In this document: in pieces, positions 36,303-47,715 of the stretch
Layout of the letters: each line of letters opens with the position of its first letter
Numbering within the stretch: the stretch's first letter is position 1
NCBI RefSeq assembly: GCF_000252165.1
Contig: NZ_BAET01000012.1
Coordinates: 55,631-119,630, forward strand
Length of the DNA: 64,000 bases
Direction: 5' to 3'
Origin: Glaciecola punicea ACAM 611
GTDB lineage: Bacteria; Pseudomonadota; Gammaproteobacteria; Enterobacterales; Alteromonadaceae
Notes under the pieces: generated by a model
The model's input: the letters and a program-made list of their open reading frames with translations, nothing else
The model's database searches: none
What the model was told of the DNA's origin: nothing
Position numbers and translations under genes: made by a program

Positions 36303-38573
36303 TTAGCTTTTAGGCAATGTGTTTTTTGCGTGGTCTGCAAAGACGTCAGCTTTCATAAAGCCAGTTACTCTTGCGCGCTCAAGTTCAATACCTTGTTGAT
36401 TAAAAAACATGATGGTGGGCAGGCCTACTATGCCAAATTGCTCTTGAAATTCGAAGTTACTCGGGGTGTTGTCGGTTAAATCTAGCTGCATCCAAACAGC
36501 CTGTGAGAGGGCATCAACTACTTGGGGTGCAGGGAATGTATACTTTTCAAACTCTTTACAGGCAACGCACCAGTCAGCATACAAGTCTAGCATAACGGGC
36601 TTGCCTTGTTCATTTGCTTCATTCAGTTTTTGTCTAAAGTCGGCTAAATCACGCACCACCATAAATTCTGGATGTTCAAATGCGTTGCTGCCAGTGCCTT
36701 GGGCACCCGAACCTGCGTTATTGCTAACGATGGTGGGGATCAAATCAACTTTTTGCAGCGCTTGAATGCTGAAAATAATCACAAATACCAAACCACCTAA
36801 GCTAATTGTAGTGCGTAGACCCTTGGCAAAACTCATTTGCGTATTTTGATTTACTGTATACCAGTAGGCAAAAAGCCCTAAGCCTAATGCAGCCCATAAT
36901 AAATCGGTCCAATCTGCCACAATAAAGCGTTCAACAAACAAGATCGCCACAGTGAGCATCATAAAGCCAAACGTGACTTTTATAACGTTCATCCATGCGC
37001 CTGCTTTGGGCAATAATTTACCGCCGGTTATACCAAATAATATCAGCGGAATGCCCATGCCTATGCTAAGGGCGTACAGTGAGAAAAACCCAAAGGCCAA
37101 GCTATCGCTTTGGGCCACCACGATTAATACGGCCGTTAAGGGGGCTGTGGTGCAAGGCGAGGCTACGAGTCCCGCCACTATGCCCATTACGAAAACGCCA
37201 AAGAAGTTACCCTGTTTTTGCTCATCGCTAAGGCTATTAAGCTTATTTTGCCACTTTGAAGGCATCTGAATTTCGTATAAGCCAAACATAGCCAAAGCAA
37301 GCACCACAAACAGCACAATAAAAATGACTAAGAGCACAGGATGCTGCAAGGCGGCTTGAAAGCGCACGCCAGCCGAGGCCACAATAAGCCCAATGATTGA
37401 GTAGGTAATTGCCATACCTTGCACAAATACAAAACTAAGGGCGAAGGCATGCGAGGTTTTAAGCTGTTTTTTCCCCTTGCCTAGTACAATGCTCGATAAA
37501 ATAGGGTACATCGGATAAACGCAGGGCGTGAACGCAAGGCCTAAACCAAGTAGGGTGAGTAAGCCTAAGCTTATAAAGATACTCTGATCTGAAAGCAGTT
37601 TTTCGGCTAACGTAAACTGCTCAGACACGGGCGCAGAATTATCCACTAGTGGCATTCTTTGAGGTGCAATTACGCCAATATTATTAGCATCAAGTGTTAC
37701 GCTTATGGACTGATAGCAGATATTTTCATTAGCACAGCCGGCAAAAAACAAATCAACCATTGGCGGTGCTTGTGACTGTGAGTCGGTACTAATAATGGGA
37801 AAAGTGACGCTGACCTTGTCATAAAATACATCGGTGATGCCGGTGGGCGTTAAGGCTTGTTTAACGTAGCCTGTTTTACTTTTCTCTCCTGGGGTAGAAA
37901 GCCCTTCATTATCAGACTTTTCATTGTCAAGCTCTTCATTGTCAAGGAATAGCGGTTCACCAAATTCATGAATAAATGACTCGATACTGATACTGTCTTT
38001 ACGTAAAAAATAACCTGGGGCAGTACTTAAATCAAACACCAGTTCGGTGCTAGTTGATTGCACTAAAGCAGCTGTAAAAGCCTGTTCTGGCGACAGCAGT
38101 CCGGTACTAAAAGCGTCTAAAAACACCACTTTTGTGGTGGGTGGGTAACACAAACCTGCTTTTGCACAGCCTTGAAAGCGAATTTTTATAGAACCGTCTT
38201 GCTGTGCCTTTATTATAGGGTAGACCATTTGCATGTCGTCAAAGAAAACGTCAGACAAGCCAAAAAATTCATCTTCTATTTGTTCATGCGCAGGATAAAG
38301 GGGCTCACCTACAAGGGCGTTTTTGCCTGCCGCTTTGAACTGCCTCTTATATAAGTAGTAGCCATCGGCAATGGTCCATTTAACAATAAGTTTGCCGTTT
38401 TGTTGTTCAAAATCAAAGCCAAAGGCCTCGTCAACTTTGAGAAAAGTAGGGGAGTCGCTAAAAATAGATTCAGGCGTGGTTTGCGCGCTAGTGAAACCCG
38501 ATACGCCTAAAGTACTAAGCATTAGTGCAAATATGAACGCCAGCATAATGCCAGCGCGTTGACAAAATGCCAT
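36303..38573 (-). CDS. dsbD: Thiol:disulfide interchange protein DsbD with duplicated N-terminal domain
   Basis: About 756 residues, against 565 in E. coli. After a signal peptide (about 1-30) there are two DsbD alpha domains in tandem: the first has QGCAKAGLCYPP, the second FAGCANENICYQ, both with the redox Cys-X5-Cys pair. The eight-helix membrane domain follows, with AFTPCVYPMYP and VASPCTTAPL cysteines. The C-terminal thioredoxin domain has the CVAC active site. DsbD passes electrons from cytoplasmic thioredoxin to periplasmic DsbC/G and CcmG. The start at MAFCQRAGIM gives a clean signal peptide; the ORF extends to 38675. Confidence 0.93.
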   Translation of the reverse strand: MAFCQRAGIMLAFIFALMLSTLGVSGFTSAQTTPESIFSDSPTFLKVDEAFGFDFEQQNGKLIVKWTIADGYYLYKRQFKAAGKNALVGEPLYPAHEQIEDEFFGLSDVFFDDMQMVYPIIKAQQDGSIKIRFQGCAKAGLCYPPTTKVVFLDAFSTGLLSPEQAFTAALVQSTSTELVFDLSTAPGYFLRKDSISIESFIHEFGEPLFLDNEELDNEKSDNEGLSTPGEKSKTGYVKQALTPTGITDVFYDKVSVTFPIISTDSQSQAPPMVDLFFAGCANENICYQSISVTLDANNIGVIAPQRMPLVDNSAPVSEQFTLAEKLLSDQSIFISLGLLTLLGLGLAFTPCVYPMYPILSSIVLGKGKKQLKTSHAFALSFVFVQGMAITYSIIGLIVASAGVRFQAALQHPVLLVIFIVLFVVLALAMFGLYEIQMPSKWQNKLNSLSDEQKQGNFFGVFVMGIVAGLVASPCTTAPLTAVLIVVAQSDSLAFGFFSLYALSIGMGIPLILFGITGGKLLPKAGAWMNVIKVTFGFMMLTVAILFVERFIVADWTDLLWAALGLGLFAYWYTVNQNTQMSFAKGLRTTISLGGLVFVIIFSIQALQKVDLIPTIVSNNAGSGAQGTGSNAFEHPEFMVVRDLADFRQKLNEANEQGKPVMLDLYADWCVACKEFEKYTFPAPQVVDALSQAVWMQLDLTDNTPSNFEFQEQFGIVGLPTIMFFNQQGIELERARVTGFMKADVFADHAKNTLPKS

Positions 38574-38914
38574 GTGTGGCTTGAGTGCTAAGATATAATG
38601 GCTTTGAGCGAGTTTTTGCACGCCTATTCCTTTTAAAAACGATTGGTAGTATTGTAATAGTAGTGTGGATAACACTTGATTACTGTTACGTTTTGGTCGT
38701 GTTAGGTAGCGCTGTGTCTGGGTCGCCGTTGTTTTATTACCAGTGCTATATAGGTGAATATAGATGCATAAATACTATGAAAGATGCCAAGCGGCTAGCA
38801 TATCATACTCAATTGACGCCGGGTTAGATTGAAATATTTATAGGTGTCCCAATTTATGTGTATAGGAGGCAGGCACTTCACCTTTTTACACAGTATGTTA
38901 AACAAGGAGCATTA
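38574..38914. promoter_or_regulatory. Divergent dsbD/fxsA control region
   Basis: About 340 bp between divergent genes. It must hold promoters for both. No credible gene is seen; short reading frames here lack ribosome sites. An AAGGAG site (38904-38909) serves fxsA. No dispersed palindrome is present. Confidence 0.4.
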
Positions 38915-39418
38915 ATGCTTATATTGTTCACTTTATTCGTGGTTTTGCCTATTGCTGAAATAATACTGCTCATTAATGTATCTGGCAGTATTGGCGGCTT
39001 GAACACATTCTTAATCGTTATCGTTACCGCTGCATTTGGCGCTTATTTCGTGCGTCAACAAGGGTTTTCTTTACTGCAGCAAATTCAAACAAAACTACGC
39101 GCCGGCGAAGCACCAAGTACCGAAATGGCTGAAGCAGCATTGTTGTTAGTTGCCGGTGTGTTGCTAATTACTCCTGGGTTTATTACCGATATACTTGGGT
39201 TTTTATTTACATTGCCGTTTAGTCGCGCCCCTATCGCCGAGTTTTTAATGCGAAAAATACCCATCATGCAGGCAGGTGGTGCGCATTTCAGTCAAAGCGG
39301 TTTCAATACCCGTCCTACCGGCAGGCCATTTAATGAGGGCAAAACCGATGACGGCGATATTATTGACGGCGAGTTCACCGACAAGACCCAAAGTGATGAT
39401 AAAAATCGTTTAAATTAA
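38915..39418 (+). CDS. fxsA: FxsA family membrane protein
   Basis: About 167 residues. The start is MLILFTLFVVLPIAEIILL, preceded by AAGGAG; an in-frame start at 38858 would add residues that precede the family's conserved beginning. Membrane segments lie at about 4-24, 27-46 and 72-100 (LLLVAGVLLITPGFITDILGF is the FxsA signature). The tail is hydrophilic. FxsA over-production blocks exclusion of phage T7 by F plasmid; its normal role is unclear. It commonly lies next to groESL, as here. Confidence 0.92.
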   Translation: MLILFTLFVVLPIAEIILLINVSGSIGGLNTFLIVIVTAAFGAYFVRQQGFSLLQQIQTKLRAGEAPSTEMAEAALLLVAGVLLITPGFITDILGFLFTLPFSRAPIAEFLMRKIPIMQAGGAHFSQSGFNTRPTGRPFNEGKTDDGDIIDGEFTDKTQSDDKNRLN

Positions 39419-39437
39419 TTATTTTTCATTGTCTGCC

Positions 39438-39465
39438 CTTGAGATCGCCTTCCTAAGCCCCACCT
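39438..39465 (+). promoter_or_regulatory. Candidate heat-shock (sigma-32) promoter of groESL
   Basis: CTTGAG (39438-39443), a 14-base spacer and CCCCACCT (39458-39465) closely follow the sigma-32 pattern CTTGAA-N11-15-CCCCATNT. It lies about 145 bp before groES, directly after fxsA. No CIRCE inverted repeat was seen. Confidence 0.6.
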
Positions 39466-39610
39466 CCTTTTTACAATAGACAATGACATTATTTAAATCG
39501 TTTTTTTTATTTGCCGTTCGCAAAAAGAAAATGGCTAGAATAAGGCCATAATGCTTTGTTCTATCGTTATATAAACAACTTTTTTAGTAACAATTCTGGA
39601 GATTTGAAAA

Positions 39611-39901
39611 ATGGCAATTCGTCCCTTACACGACCGCGTAATAATCAAGCGCGAAGAAGTAGAAAGCAAGTCAGCTGGTGGCATCGTATTAACAGGCTCT
39701 GCCGCCGAAAAGTCAACGCGCGGTAAAGTTATTGCGGTAGGCAAAGGTCGTATCTTAGACAACGGTAACCTGCAACCTTTGGATGTAAAAGTAGGCGACA
39801 GCGTAATTTTCAGCGAAGGCTACGGCGTTAAAACTGAAAAGTTAGACGGTGAAGAAGTACTAATATTAAGTGAAAACGACATTTTAGCGATTGTTGAATA
39901 A
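39611..39901 (+). CDS. groES: Co-chaperonin GroES
   Basis: A 96-residue GroES of standard length. The start [18 protein letters not shown] and the mobile loop ([18 protein letters not shown]) are present, with the C-terminal [17 protein letters not shown]. It caps the GroEL chamber. A CTGGAG ribosome site lies 10 bases before the ATG. groEL follows after 85 bp. Confidence 0.97.
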   Translation: MAIRPLHDRVIIKREEVESKSAGGIVLTGSAAEKSTRGKVIAVGKGRILDNGNLQPLDVKVGDSVIFSEGYGVKTEKLDGEEVLILSENDILAIVE

Positions 39902-39944
39902 ACCCTATTCAGCATATCAGCGTTACGTAAATATTTGATTTTAA

Positions 39945-41711
<1,767 letters not shown>

Positions 41712-41714
<3 letters not shown>

Positions 41715-42950
41715 TTTTAAAAGGAATGCGCCATAAGGTATCGCAAATAGCCTATCGCCGAACGAAAGAATTGATTCACCATCATAAAATACAATACCTT
41801 TGATAAATCTATCCCCGATTGAATCACGCAGTTTAACCAGACCCTTGAAGTCAGCCATTTGAATAGTTGCTGAAGCTTTGACTTCAATACCTGTGATAAA
41901 TTGCCCGTTTTGTAATATGAAGTCGACTTCTACTTTATCCTTATTTCTGAAATGATAAACCTCGAATGTCGAATCTTGCCAGCTTATATATTTCTGTAAT
42001 TCCTGAAATATGTAAGTTTCTAAAAGTTGTCCTAAGAGATTTCGGTCAGCTTTTAAATCATCTGCTTTTATATTGAGTAAAGCACAAATTAAACCTGTGT
42101 CTGTAAGGTGCATTTTTGGCGTCTTGATAAGCCTACTAAGTCGATTGGTGTGCCAAGGTTGAATTTGTTCAACTAAAAATAGTTGTTCAAGTAATCCAAT
42201 ATATTCTTTAATAGTAGGGCGGCTAATATTAAATGGCGAAGCGAGGCCTGATACATTGAATAGTTTAGCTGTTTGACTGGCACATAAACGCAATAACTTA
42301 GGAATGACATTGATATGTTGAATGTTAGCAATGTCTTTAATATCGCGTTGAATGAGCGTATTTGTAAAGTCCCTATACCATGACATTCTTCTGCTTGTGC
42401 TTGCTCGAGATAGTGCTGAAGGGTATCCACCAGCCGTGATTAATTTAGTTAATTCATTGCCTAGTTTGGAATAACCCGTGGTAGTCAACTGATAACCCAC
42501 CTCGGTTGAAAATAAGGTGTTGAATACACCAGAGAGTTGACCATTAATTTCAGCCTGTGCTAATGGCCTTAAATGGATGATTTCTATTCTTCCTGCTAAA
42601 GAGTCTGATAGGGTGGGTAGAAGCAATACATTTGCAGAGCCGGTTAAAATGAACCTTCCTGGCAATCGGTTTTTATCCACACTTGATTTTATACTGGTAA
42701 AAATTTCGGGGACTCTTTGGATCTCATCTAATATTGTTTTTTCGGGCAAACTATCAATAAACCCGACAGGATCAGCTTTGGCTGAATTGAGTTGGTTAAC
42801 ATCGTCAAATGTAATGTAAAGATAGTTATGTCGTTGACCCACCATTTGTGCAAGTGTCGTTTTACCAGATTGGTGTGAGCCATGAATTAAGACAACGGGC
42901 GTGTCTTGTAGCGCTTCTAGTAATTTATGCTCAACGAATCGTGGAAACAT
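41712..42950 (-). CDS. AAA ATPase with DUF4143 C-terminal domain
   Basis: A 412-residue protein of the large ATPase/DUF4143 family. Walker A is GSHQSGKT (24-31), Walker B TILDEIQRVPE, and sensor motif FILTGSANVLLL with the following Arg (LAGR). The C-terminal DUF4143 part contains VEVDFILQNG and GIEVKAS, which resembles a PD-(D/E)XK nuclease core. Members are common in genomic islands and vary between strains; their function is unproven, with toxin-like or defence roles suggested by context only. It is the sole gene of the first unit behind groEL and points back at groEL. Confidence 0.85.
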
Positions 42951-43350
42951 GCTTTGCGCCTGAGAAGATATTTGCTCGGCTAATTGTAGATTCTTTATCG
43001 TCCAATTGAAAGTTTAAATTCGTCTAATTGAAATTTTACACGAAAATTACTACCCGCCGACAGGGGCAAAAGCTCTTAGCGGCATTAAGTAATGCCGACA
43101 GTTCACCGTTCAAAATGTAGTTAGTCTCTATGGCGTAATGATTGAATAGCGTAAACGTACTTTTCGAATTATTACTGATACTTTTGTGTTGTCGTCTTTA
43201 ATTTGTCATGGTCTGTCAAATGAACAGTATATCCATTGCATGCGATTGCATAGGGTTGCATTAAGTTGCATCATTTATAGGGTACCAAATGGGGGTGCCT
43301 TTTTTAAATTAAATGGAAATAACCAATAGAAACAAGGCTCTAACTGGCAT
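42951..43350. other. Right part of first groEL-linked unit
   Basis: A 400-bp stretch with no gene. It holds the ATPase promoter and, at 43246-43308, a right-end motif: three TTGCA repeats about 10 bp apart, then an imperfect GGTACC dyad and a T-run. A closely similar motif lies at 45402-45460, each time about 40 bp before the next copy of the groEL tail. Confidence 0.6.
43246..43308. repeat. Right-end motif, unit 1
   Basis: TTGCATAGGGTTGCATTAAG and another TTGCA are followed by GGTACCAAAT, GGGGGTGCC and TTTTTT. The first 25 bp are identical to 45402-45426. The evenly spaced TTGCA repeats look like arm sites for a site-specific recombinase. Confidence 0.75.
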
Positions 43351-43440
43351 ATGGGCGGCATGATGTAATTGCATTGTCGTGCATAGGCTTGCAATGTAGT
43401 AGTATCAGAGCCCGCAGATTTTATGGTCTGCGGGTTTTTT
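43351..43440 (+). repeat. groEL 3' end and terminator: second copy
   Basis: ATGGGCGGCATGATGTAATT matches the last codons of groEL and the bases after its stop. A TTGCAATGTAGTAGTAT spacer and the AGCCCGCAGA terminator follow, as at groEL. No groEL sequence lies upstream of it, so this is a junction duplicate and not a gene. Confidence 0.88.
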
Positions 43441-43524
43441 GTTGTTTTAAACGAAGCGCGTTTCCTATTATTGCGTTTGTTCAATGGTTAATTAGCAACT
43501 GCCTATAAAACTCGGTGCAATGAC

Positions 43525-44937
43525 CTAATGATTGACTATTTTGGTTTTATAAAGAGTCCTAGCTAAATATATTGGCCATTGCTCCACAACTCGCTGAGCA
43601 TTTACCTCTACTAAATTAGCACTCAGTTTATAAGCTTTTGGCAAATCAAAGCGGGTCACAAGCGCTGTTAAACTTTTAGCTTTAGTGTTTTTTCCACTTT
43701 TTACTTCCAGCGGTATTGGGTAGCCGCTTGCTCCTTGGAATAAAAACTCAACCTCACTTTCGCCTTTTTTGTATGCGTAAAACGCAGCGTTACTTGGCCT
43801 AATATGCGCACTTACTATTTCATTAAGTACAAACACTTCGGCAATAAAACCTTTGAAAGCAAAGTCTTTGTTTATAATTTGTTTGTATTGAATATTTGCC
43901 ATCGCATTGAGCAAGCCAATATCAGTGAGTGTTAACTTAAATAAGCTTTCCTGCCTATAAGATGCCAGTGGAAATTTACTATCTGCGGTATCAATGAGTC
44001 CTATACGCTGTACTAAGTTGAGTTTTCCCAAAAACGAAATAGGTGAACTCACATCAGCATACGATGTGTTTCGATTGGGGTTGACTTGTTTAAACTGAAA
44101 TTTAGGAATGGGTTTTTCATTTTGTGTTTGCGCCAACTGCACCGGAATATTCCTATAGATGCGTTCAACCATTAACGCTGACATCTTCTCCCCTTCAGAG
44201 AATTTACCGAAATCGTTTATATAATCTGTGACGAGCTGATTTTGGGTATCTCTTACATTTTGAAGTGTTTTCAAAATACTTTGATCGCTGTTAATTCCCG
44301 CCGTCCATTCTTTAATAGCATCGGGCATCCCGCCCACAAATAGATAATCGTTTAATGCCTTCATTAATTTGTCATGCGCTATTTTGGGAATGCTAGAGGG
44401 ATGTTCGTTTAGTAATTGAGCTAATATATGTTCGCCACACGCTAACATAAATTCTTGAAAAGTGAGAGGGTATATAGTGATCCGAAGGGTTTTGCCAACA
44501 GGGAATCGGCCAAAAAGGCCAATATTGGAGCCTGTAGCAATTAAAAAAATATTAGGGGCATCTTGGCTAAAGTACTTGAGCGACTCAAGTGCTTGTTTGC
44601 ACATGCCTACTTCTTCAAAATATAGAAGATCTGTATCTGGATTGAAAGCTTGTCCTGTGGCAATTTCTGCATTTCTAATGATTGACTTTGGTGACAGACC
44701 ATCATCGAAAATAGCACTAAACTCTGGCGTTTGCATAAAATCTAGCTTTAGTGTTTTTTCGAAATGCTTAGGAGCGAACCGCTTTTCAATTAAAAAGCTT
44801 TTACCTACTTGCCTTGCTCCTTCCACAAGTAGGGGCTGACGATTTTGCTTGTTTTTCCAAGAAAGCATGATGTCTTCGTAAATCCGCACAAACACAATAA
44901 ATCTACCTGTTACAATTTTATTGATTGAAATTATCAT
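43525..44937 (-). CDS. AAA ATPase with DUF4143 domain (second)
   Basis: A 470-residue ATPase of the same broad class as the gene at 41712, but not a close copy. Walker A is GARQVGKS (40-47), Walker B LLYFEEVG, sensor FLIATGSNIGLF. The C-terminal half has SEVEFLFQG and PLEVKSGKN, again recalling a PD-(D/E)XK core. It lies right after the second groEL-tail copy, in the same orientation as the first ATPase. A partial duplicate of its downstream half is at 45692-46268. The start is not certain; a methionine at residue 24 is also possible. Confidence 0.83.
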   Translation of the reverse strand: MIISINKIVTGRFIVFVRIYEDIMLSWKNKQNRQPLLVEGARQVGKSFLIEKRFAPKHFEKTLKLDFMQTPEFSAIFDDGLSPKSIIRNAEIATGQAFNPDTDLLYFEEVGMCKQALESLKYFSQDAPNIFLIATGSNIGLFGRFPVGKTLRITIYPLTFQEFMLACGEHILAQLLNEHPSSIPKIAHDKLMKALNDYLFVGGMPDAIKEWTAGINSDQSILKTLQNVRDTQNQLVTDYINDFGKFSEGEKMSALMVERIYRNIPVQLAQTQNEKPIPKFQFKQVNPNRNTSYADVSSPISFLGKLNLVQRIGLIDTADSKFPLASYRQESLFKLTLTDIGLLNAMANIQYKQIINKDFAFKGFIAEVFVLNEIVSAHIRPSNAAFYAYKKGESEVEFLFQGASGYPIPLEVKSGKNTKAKSLTALVTRFDLPKAYKLSANLVEVNAQRVVEQWPIYLARTLYKTKIVNH

Positions 44938-45500
44938 GCTAATGAGAATTTAACAAGGGAATAATTTCTATGTAATGAGATATACTAGTATGTATAATTC
45001 CAAAAATTGAGATTTATAGAGTGATATAAGTGATTGGATACTACTAAATTCATTGTTAGACTACATATGTATTAAGCCTCTAGCCTATTGTATGAGGTCG
45101 CAATATGACACGATTAAAGCCCGCAGATTTCAATATTTTCAGGCTTTTTCTCTGGTTTAGAAAAAAGCGCGCTGCTCACCAGTATAGTTCAGGCGTAACC
45201 AAACATAGTCGGTCTCGTCAACCTGAACTGTCTGGCTAAATTAAGCTCATCAGTCGCGTTTGGGCGGCAGTGGCTTACACATCTTCTTAAAACCGCGTTA
45301 TATTGAACACGTAAATACTCTTATTCTCAATAATTGATTCTTTTGAGAAGTTAGTCACCTTTTTATTTAAAAAGCGTAATTCTGAGATTGGTTGCATTAC
45401 ATTGCATAGGGTTGCATTAAGTTGCAATATTAATGGGGTACAAAGTGGGGTACCTTTTTTATAAGTTTAAATATTCATTAAAAACGTTGCGCTAAGTCGA
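44938..45500. other. Right part of second groEL-linked unit
   Basis: A gene-free stretch of about 560 bp. It contains a degenerate further copy of the terminator (45114-45150, AAAGCCCGCAGATTT then a changed right arm) and a 47-bp segment near 45254-45300 that resembles 47682-47728. The right-end motif at 45402-45460 follows. The overall layout repeats that of the first unit. Confidence 0.55.
45402..45460. repeat. Right-end motif, unit 2
   Basis: The first 25 bp, with three TTGCA repeats, are identical to 43246-43270. GGGGTACAAAGTGGGGTACC and TTTTTT follow, a cleaner form of the dyad in unit 1. Confidence 0.75.
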
Positions 45501-45607
45501 GTATGGGCGGCATGATGTAATTGCATTAGATTGCATTGTCGTGCATTGCATAAGCTTGCAATGTAGTAGTATCAGAGCCCGCAGATTTTATGGTCTGCGG
45601 GTTTTTT
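45501..45607 (+). repeat. groEL 3' end and terminator: third copy
   Basis: GTATGGGCGGCATGATGTAA is identical to the 20 bases at the end of groEL. A longer TTGCAT spacer and the terminator (45576-45607) follow. From the terminator onward it is nearly identical to the second copy and runs into the partial ATPase duplicate. Confidence 0.88.
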
Positions 45608-45691
45608 GATGTTTTAAACGAAGCGCGTTTCCTATTATTGCGTTTGTTCCATGGTTAATTAGCAATAGCCTATAAAACTCGGTGCAATGAC

Positions 45692-46268
45692 CTAATGATT
45701 GACTACTTTGGTTTTATAAAGAATCCTAGCTAAATATATTGGCCATTGCTCCACAACTCGCTGAGCATTTACCTCTAGTAAATTAGCACTCAGTTTATAA
45801 GCTTTTGGCAAATCAAAGCGGGTCACAAGCGCTGTTAAACTTTTAGCTTTAGTGTTTTTTCCACTTTTTACTTCCAGCGGTATTGGCTTTTCATTTTGTG
45901 TTTGCGCCAACTGCACCGGAATATTCCTATAGATGCGTTCAACCATTAACGCTGACATCTTCTCCCCTTCAGAGAATTTACCAAAATCGTTTATATAATC
46001 TGTGACGAGCTGATTTTGGGTATTTCTTACATTTTGAAGTGTTTTCAAAATACTTTGATCACTGTTAATTCCCGCCGTCCATTCTTTAATAGCATCGGGC
46101 ATCCCGCCCACAAATAGATAATCATTTAATGCCTTCATTAATTTGTCATGCGCTATTTTGGGAATGCTAGAGGGATGTTCGTTTAGTAATTGAGCTAATA
46201 TACGTTCGCCACACGCTAACATAAATTCTTGAAAAGTGAGAGGGTATATAGTGATCCGAAGGGTTTTG
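45692..46268 (-). pseudogene. Internally deleted and truncated copy of the second ATPase
   Basis: This region is nearly identical to parts of 43525-44480. About 390 bp are missing in frame (the equivalent of 43720-44109), with ATTGG/ATGGG microhomology at the joint, so the reading frame continues as a 176-residue ORF. The Walker A half of the gene is absent: similarity stops at about 46268, where an unrelated glycine-zipper sequence begins. The remaining ORF cannot make a working ATPase. Confidence 0.85.
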
Positions 46269-46450
46269 CCGGTACGGTTGCTGGATTTGCCACTGGCGCC
46301 GCAATTGGCGGGCCAATTGGCGGGGCTATCGGTGCTTTTGTTGGCTTTGCTGTTGGGACAGGAAGCAGCTCAACTTTTGCAGGTGCGATGTTAGGAAGAA
46401 AAAGTATGAGGATCGAGAATTTTGAAGGCGGAAAATACGACCGGAATTAA
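46229..46450 (+). pseudogene. Chimeric ORF with glycine-zipper segment
   Basis: A 73-residue ORF on the plus strand. The first dozen residues come from antisense ATPase sequence; from about residue 13 the frame reads FAGTVAGFATGAAIGGPIGG and further Gly-X3-Gly repeats, typical of a glycine-zipper membrane segment. The tail is GRKSMRIENFEGGKYDRN. It is best read as the C-terminal fragment of a glycine-zipper protein joined by rearrangement. No ribosome site is visible. Confidence 0.6.
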
Positions 46451-46540
46451 TTAAAGCATTCTGCTGGCGGCTTTGTTTGTTTGTTAGTCCGTCAACTATC
46501 TTGTTACTGTAGTCCAACAGCCTGAAAGAGATAAGCGTAC

Positions 46541-46775
46541 ATGAACAAAAACCAAATATTTGCTGTGTCATTGGTTATGGGTTTAACAGTATCTTTTACT
46601 GCATTGGTTTGTGCCAATGCTTTTGTTTGATACCTATAATGTCGAAAAAAACTTTTATGCGTACGCAGCACCTGGTTTAGCGTCTGTAGCATCTATCTTG
46701 ATATTTAAGATGATTAAGCGCTGTCTGGCATATTATTATCTTAAAAAAGACGATTCACGTCACCACAGCCAATAA
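46541..46775 (+). pseudogene. Frameshifted small membrane protein
   Basis: The first frame gives MNKNQIFAVSLVMGLTVSF and ANAFV then TGA (46628-46630). The next frame, starting within the same codons, gives FDTYNVEKNFYAYAAPGLAS, then ILIFKMIKRCLAYYYLKK and a stop at 46773-46775. Together they would be a protein of about 78 residues with two membrane helices, interrupted by a single-base shift near 46627. I do not recognise the family. Confidence 0.45.
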
Positions 46776-46824
46776 AGCAAGCGCCTGTGACACCCCGCGC
46801 ATTCGCTTGTTCCTTCTCAGTTGT

Positions 46825-47715
46825 TTATGAGCCAATTTCAATAGGGGGACTACGATTACTGCTGACCTGAGAAGTTTCCTTTCTACAAGTTATTCGCCTA
46901 TCGTTTCTATTATATCCGACACCCAAAGTTACGCGAGTAAAATCATACGACAGCCAGACACCATATAACTCGTTCGAACCACTTACTCTAAAAAGCGATA
47001 TTTGACATCCTAACTTGTGCTTTTCCAATACCCCACCTTTACTAAGTGCTTCCAAATAACGGGTTGCTGTTGCCCCGGAGACATTCAGGTCTTTTTCTAC
47101 AAAAGCGACTTTTGTGTATGGATGTGAAAACAGGTTATTCATTAGATCTTGACTGTAGGATTTGTAATCGCGTCGAATAAGCTGCTTTTGCTTAGCGAGT
47201 AACTGACTAATTCCTCCTATCAAAATGGTGGTATGTTTCGCTGTGTTGGGAACTGCTTTGGGCATATAAACTAACCAAGGCTCCCAATTACCAGTATCTC
47301 TGGTTTACTGGAACAGCTGATAATAGTCGTTTTTGGTATGATTAATATATCGACTGAGATATAAAATAGGGGTGTTTAATAGACCTTATTGAACCAATTA
47401 TAGAATATTTATGATCCGCTCTGTACGTCCGTTACCGTCATAAAATGGGTGGATAGTTTCAAATTGACGATGAATAAGTGACATACAAACAAGTGGGTCT
47501 ATTTGTTGCTAGGTATTCATAAATAGCGCAAACGACGACATGTATGGTGCAATAGTCTCAGGCGATGGTGGTTGAAATACAATCTCACCAGTGCGTTCAT
47601 TTTTAAGCACAGTGCCAGGAGTTTTGCGCATTCCTGCGCTAGCATGAATAAGGGCTTTAAGCACAATCGGGGATTAAACGTCGCTTTTAGGCGGCAGTGG
47701 CGCAAGCATCTTCTC
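46825..47715 (-). pseudogene. Broken Fic family gene
   Basis: Pieces of a Fic-domain protein in order on the minus strand but in different frames. A fragment with NERTGEIVFQPPSPE lies near 47560-47620. The core motif [12 protein letters not shown] lies near 47415-47455. Next come YLSRYINHTK and a stop in place of a residue (47300-47380), and then the C-terminal winged helix (VSGATATRYLEALSKGGVLEKHKLG, split here as 46980-47110). Fic proteins usually transfer AMP to target proteins. Several frameshifts and stops rule out function. Confidence 0.75.

Noticed and set aside
43351-45607. Further groEL genes behind groEL
   Set aside because: Only the last six codons and the terminator are repeated. 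No other chaperonin sequence is present.
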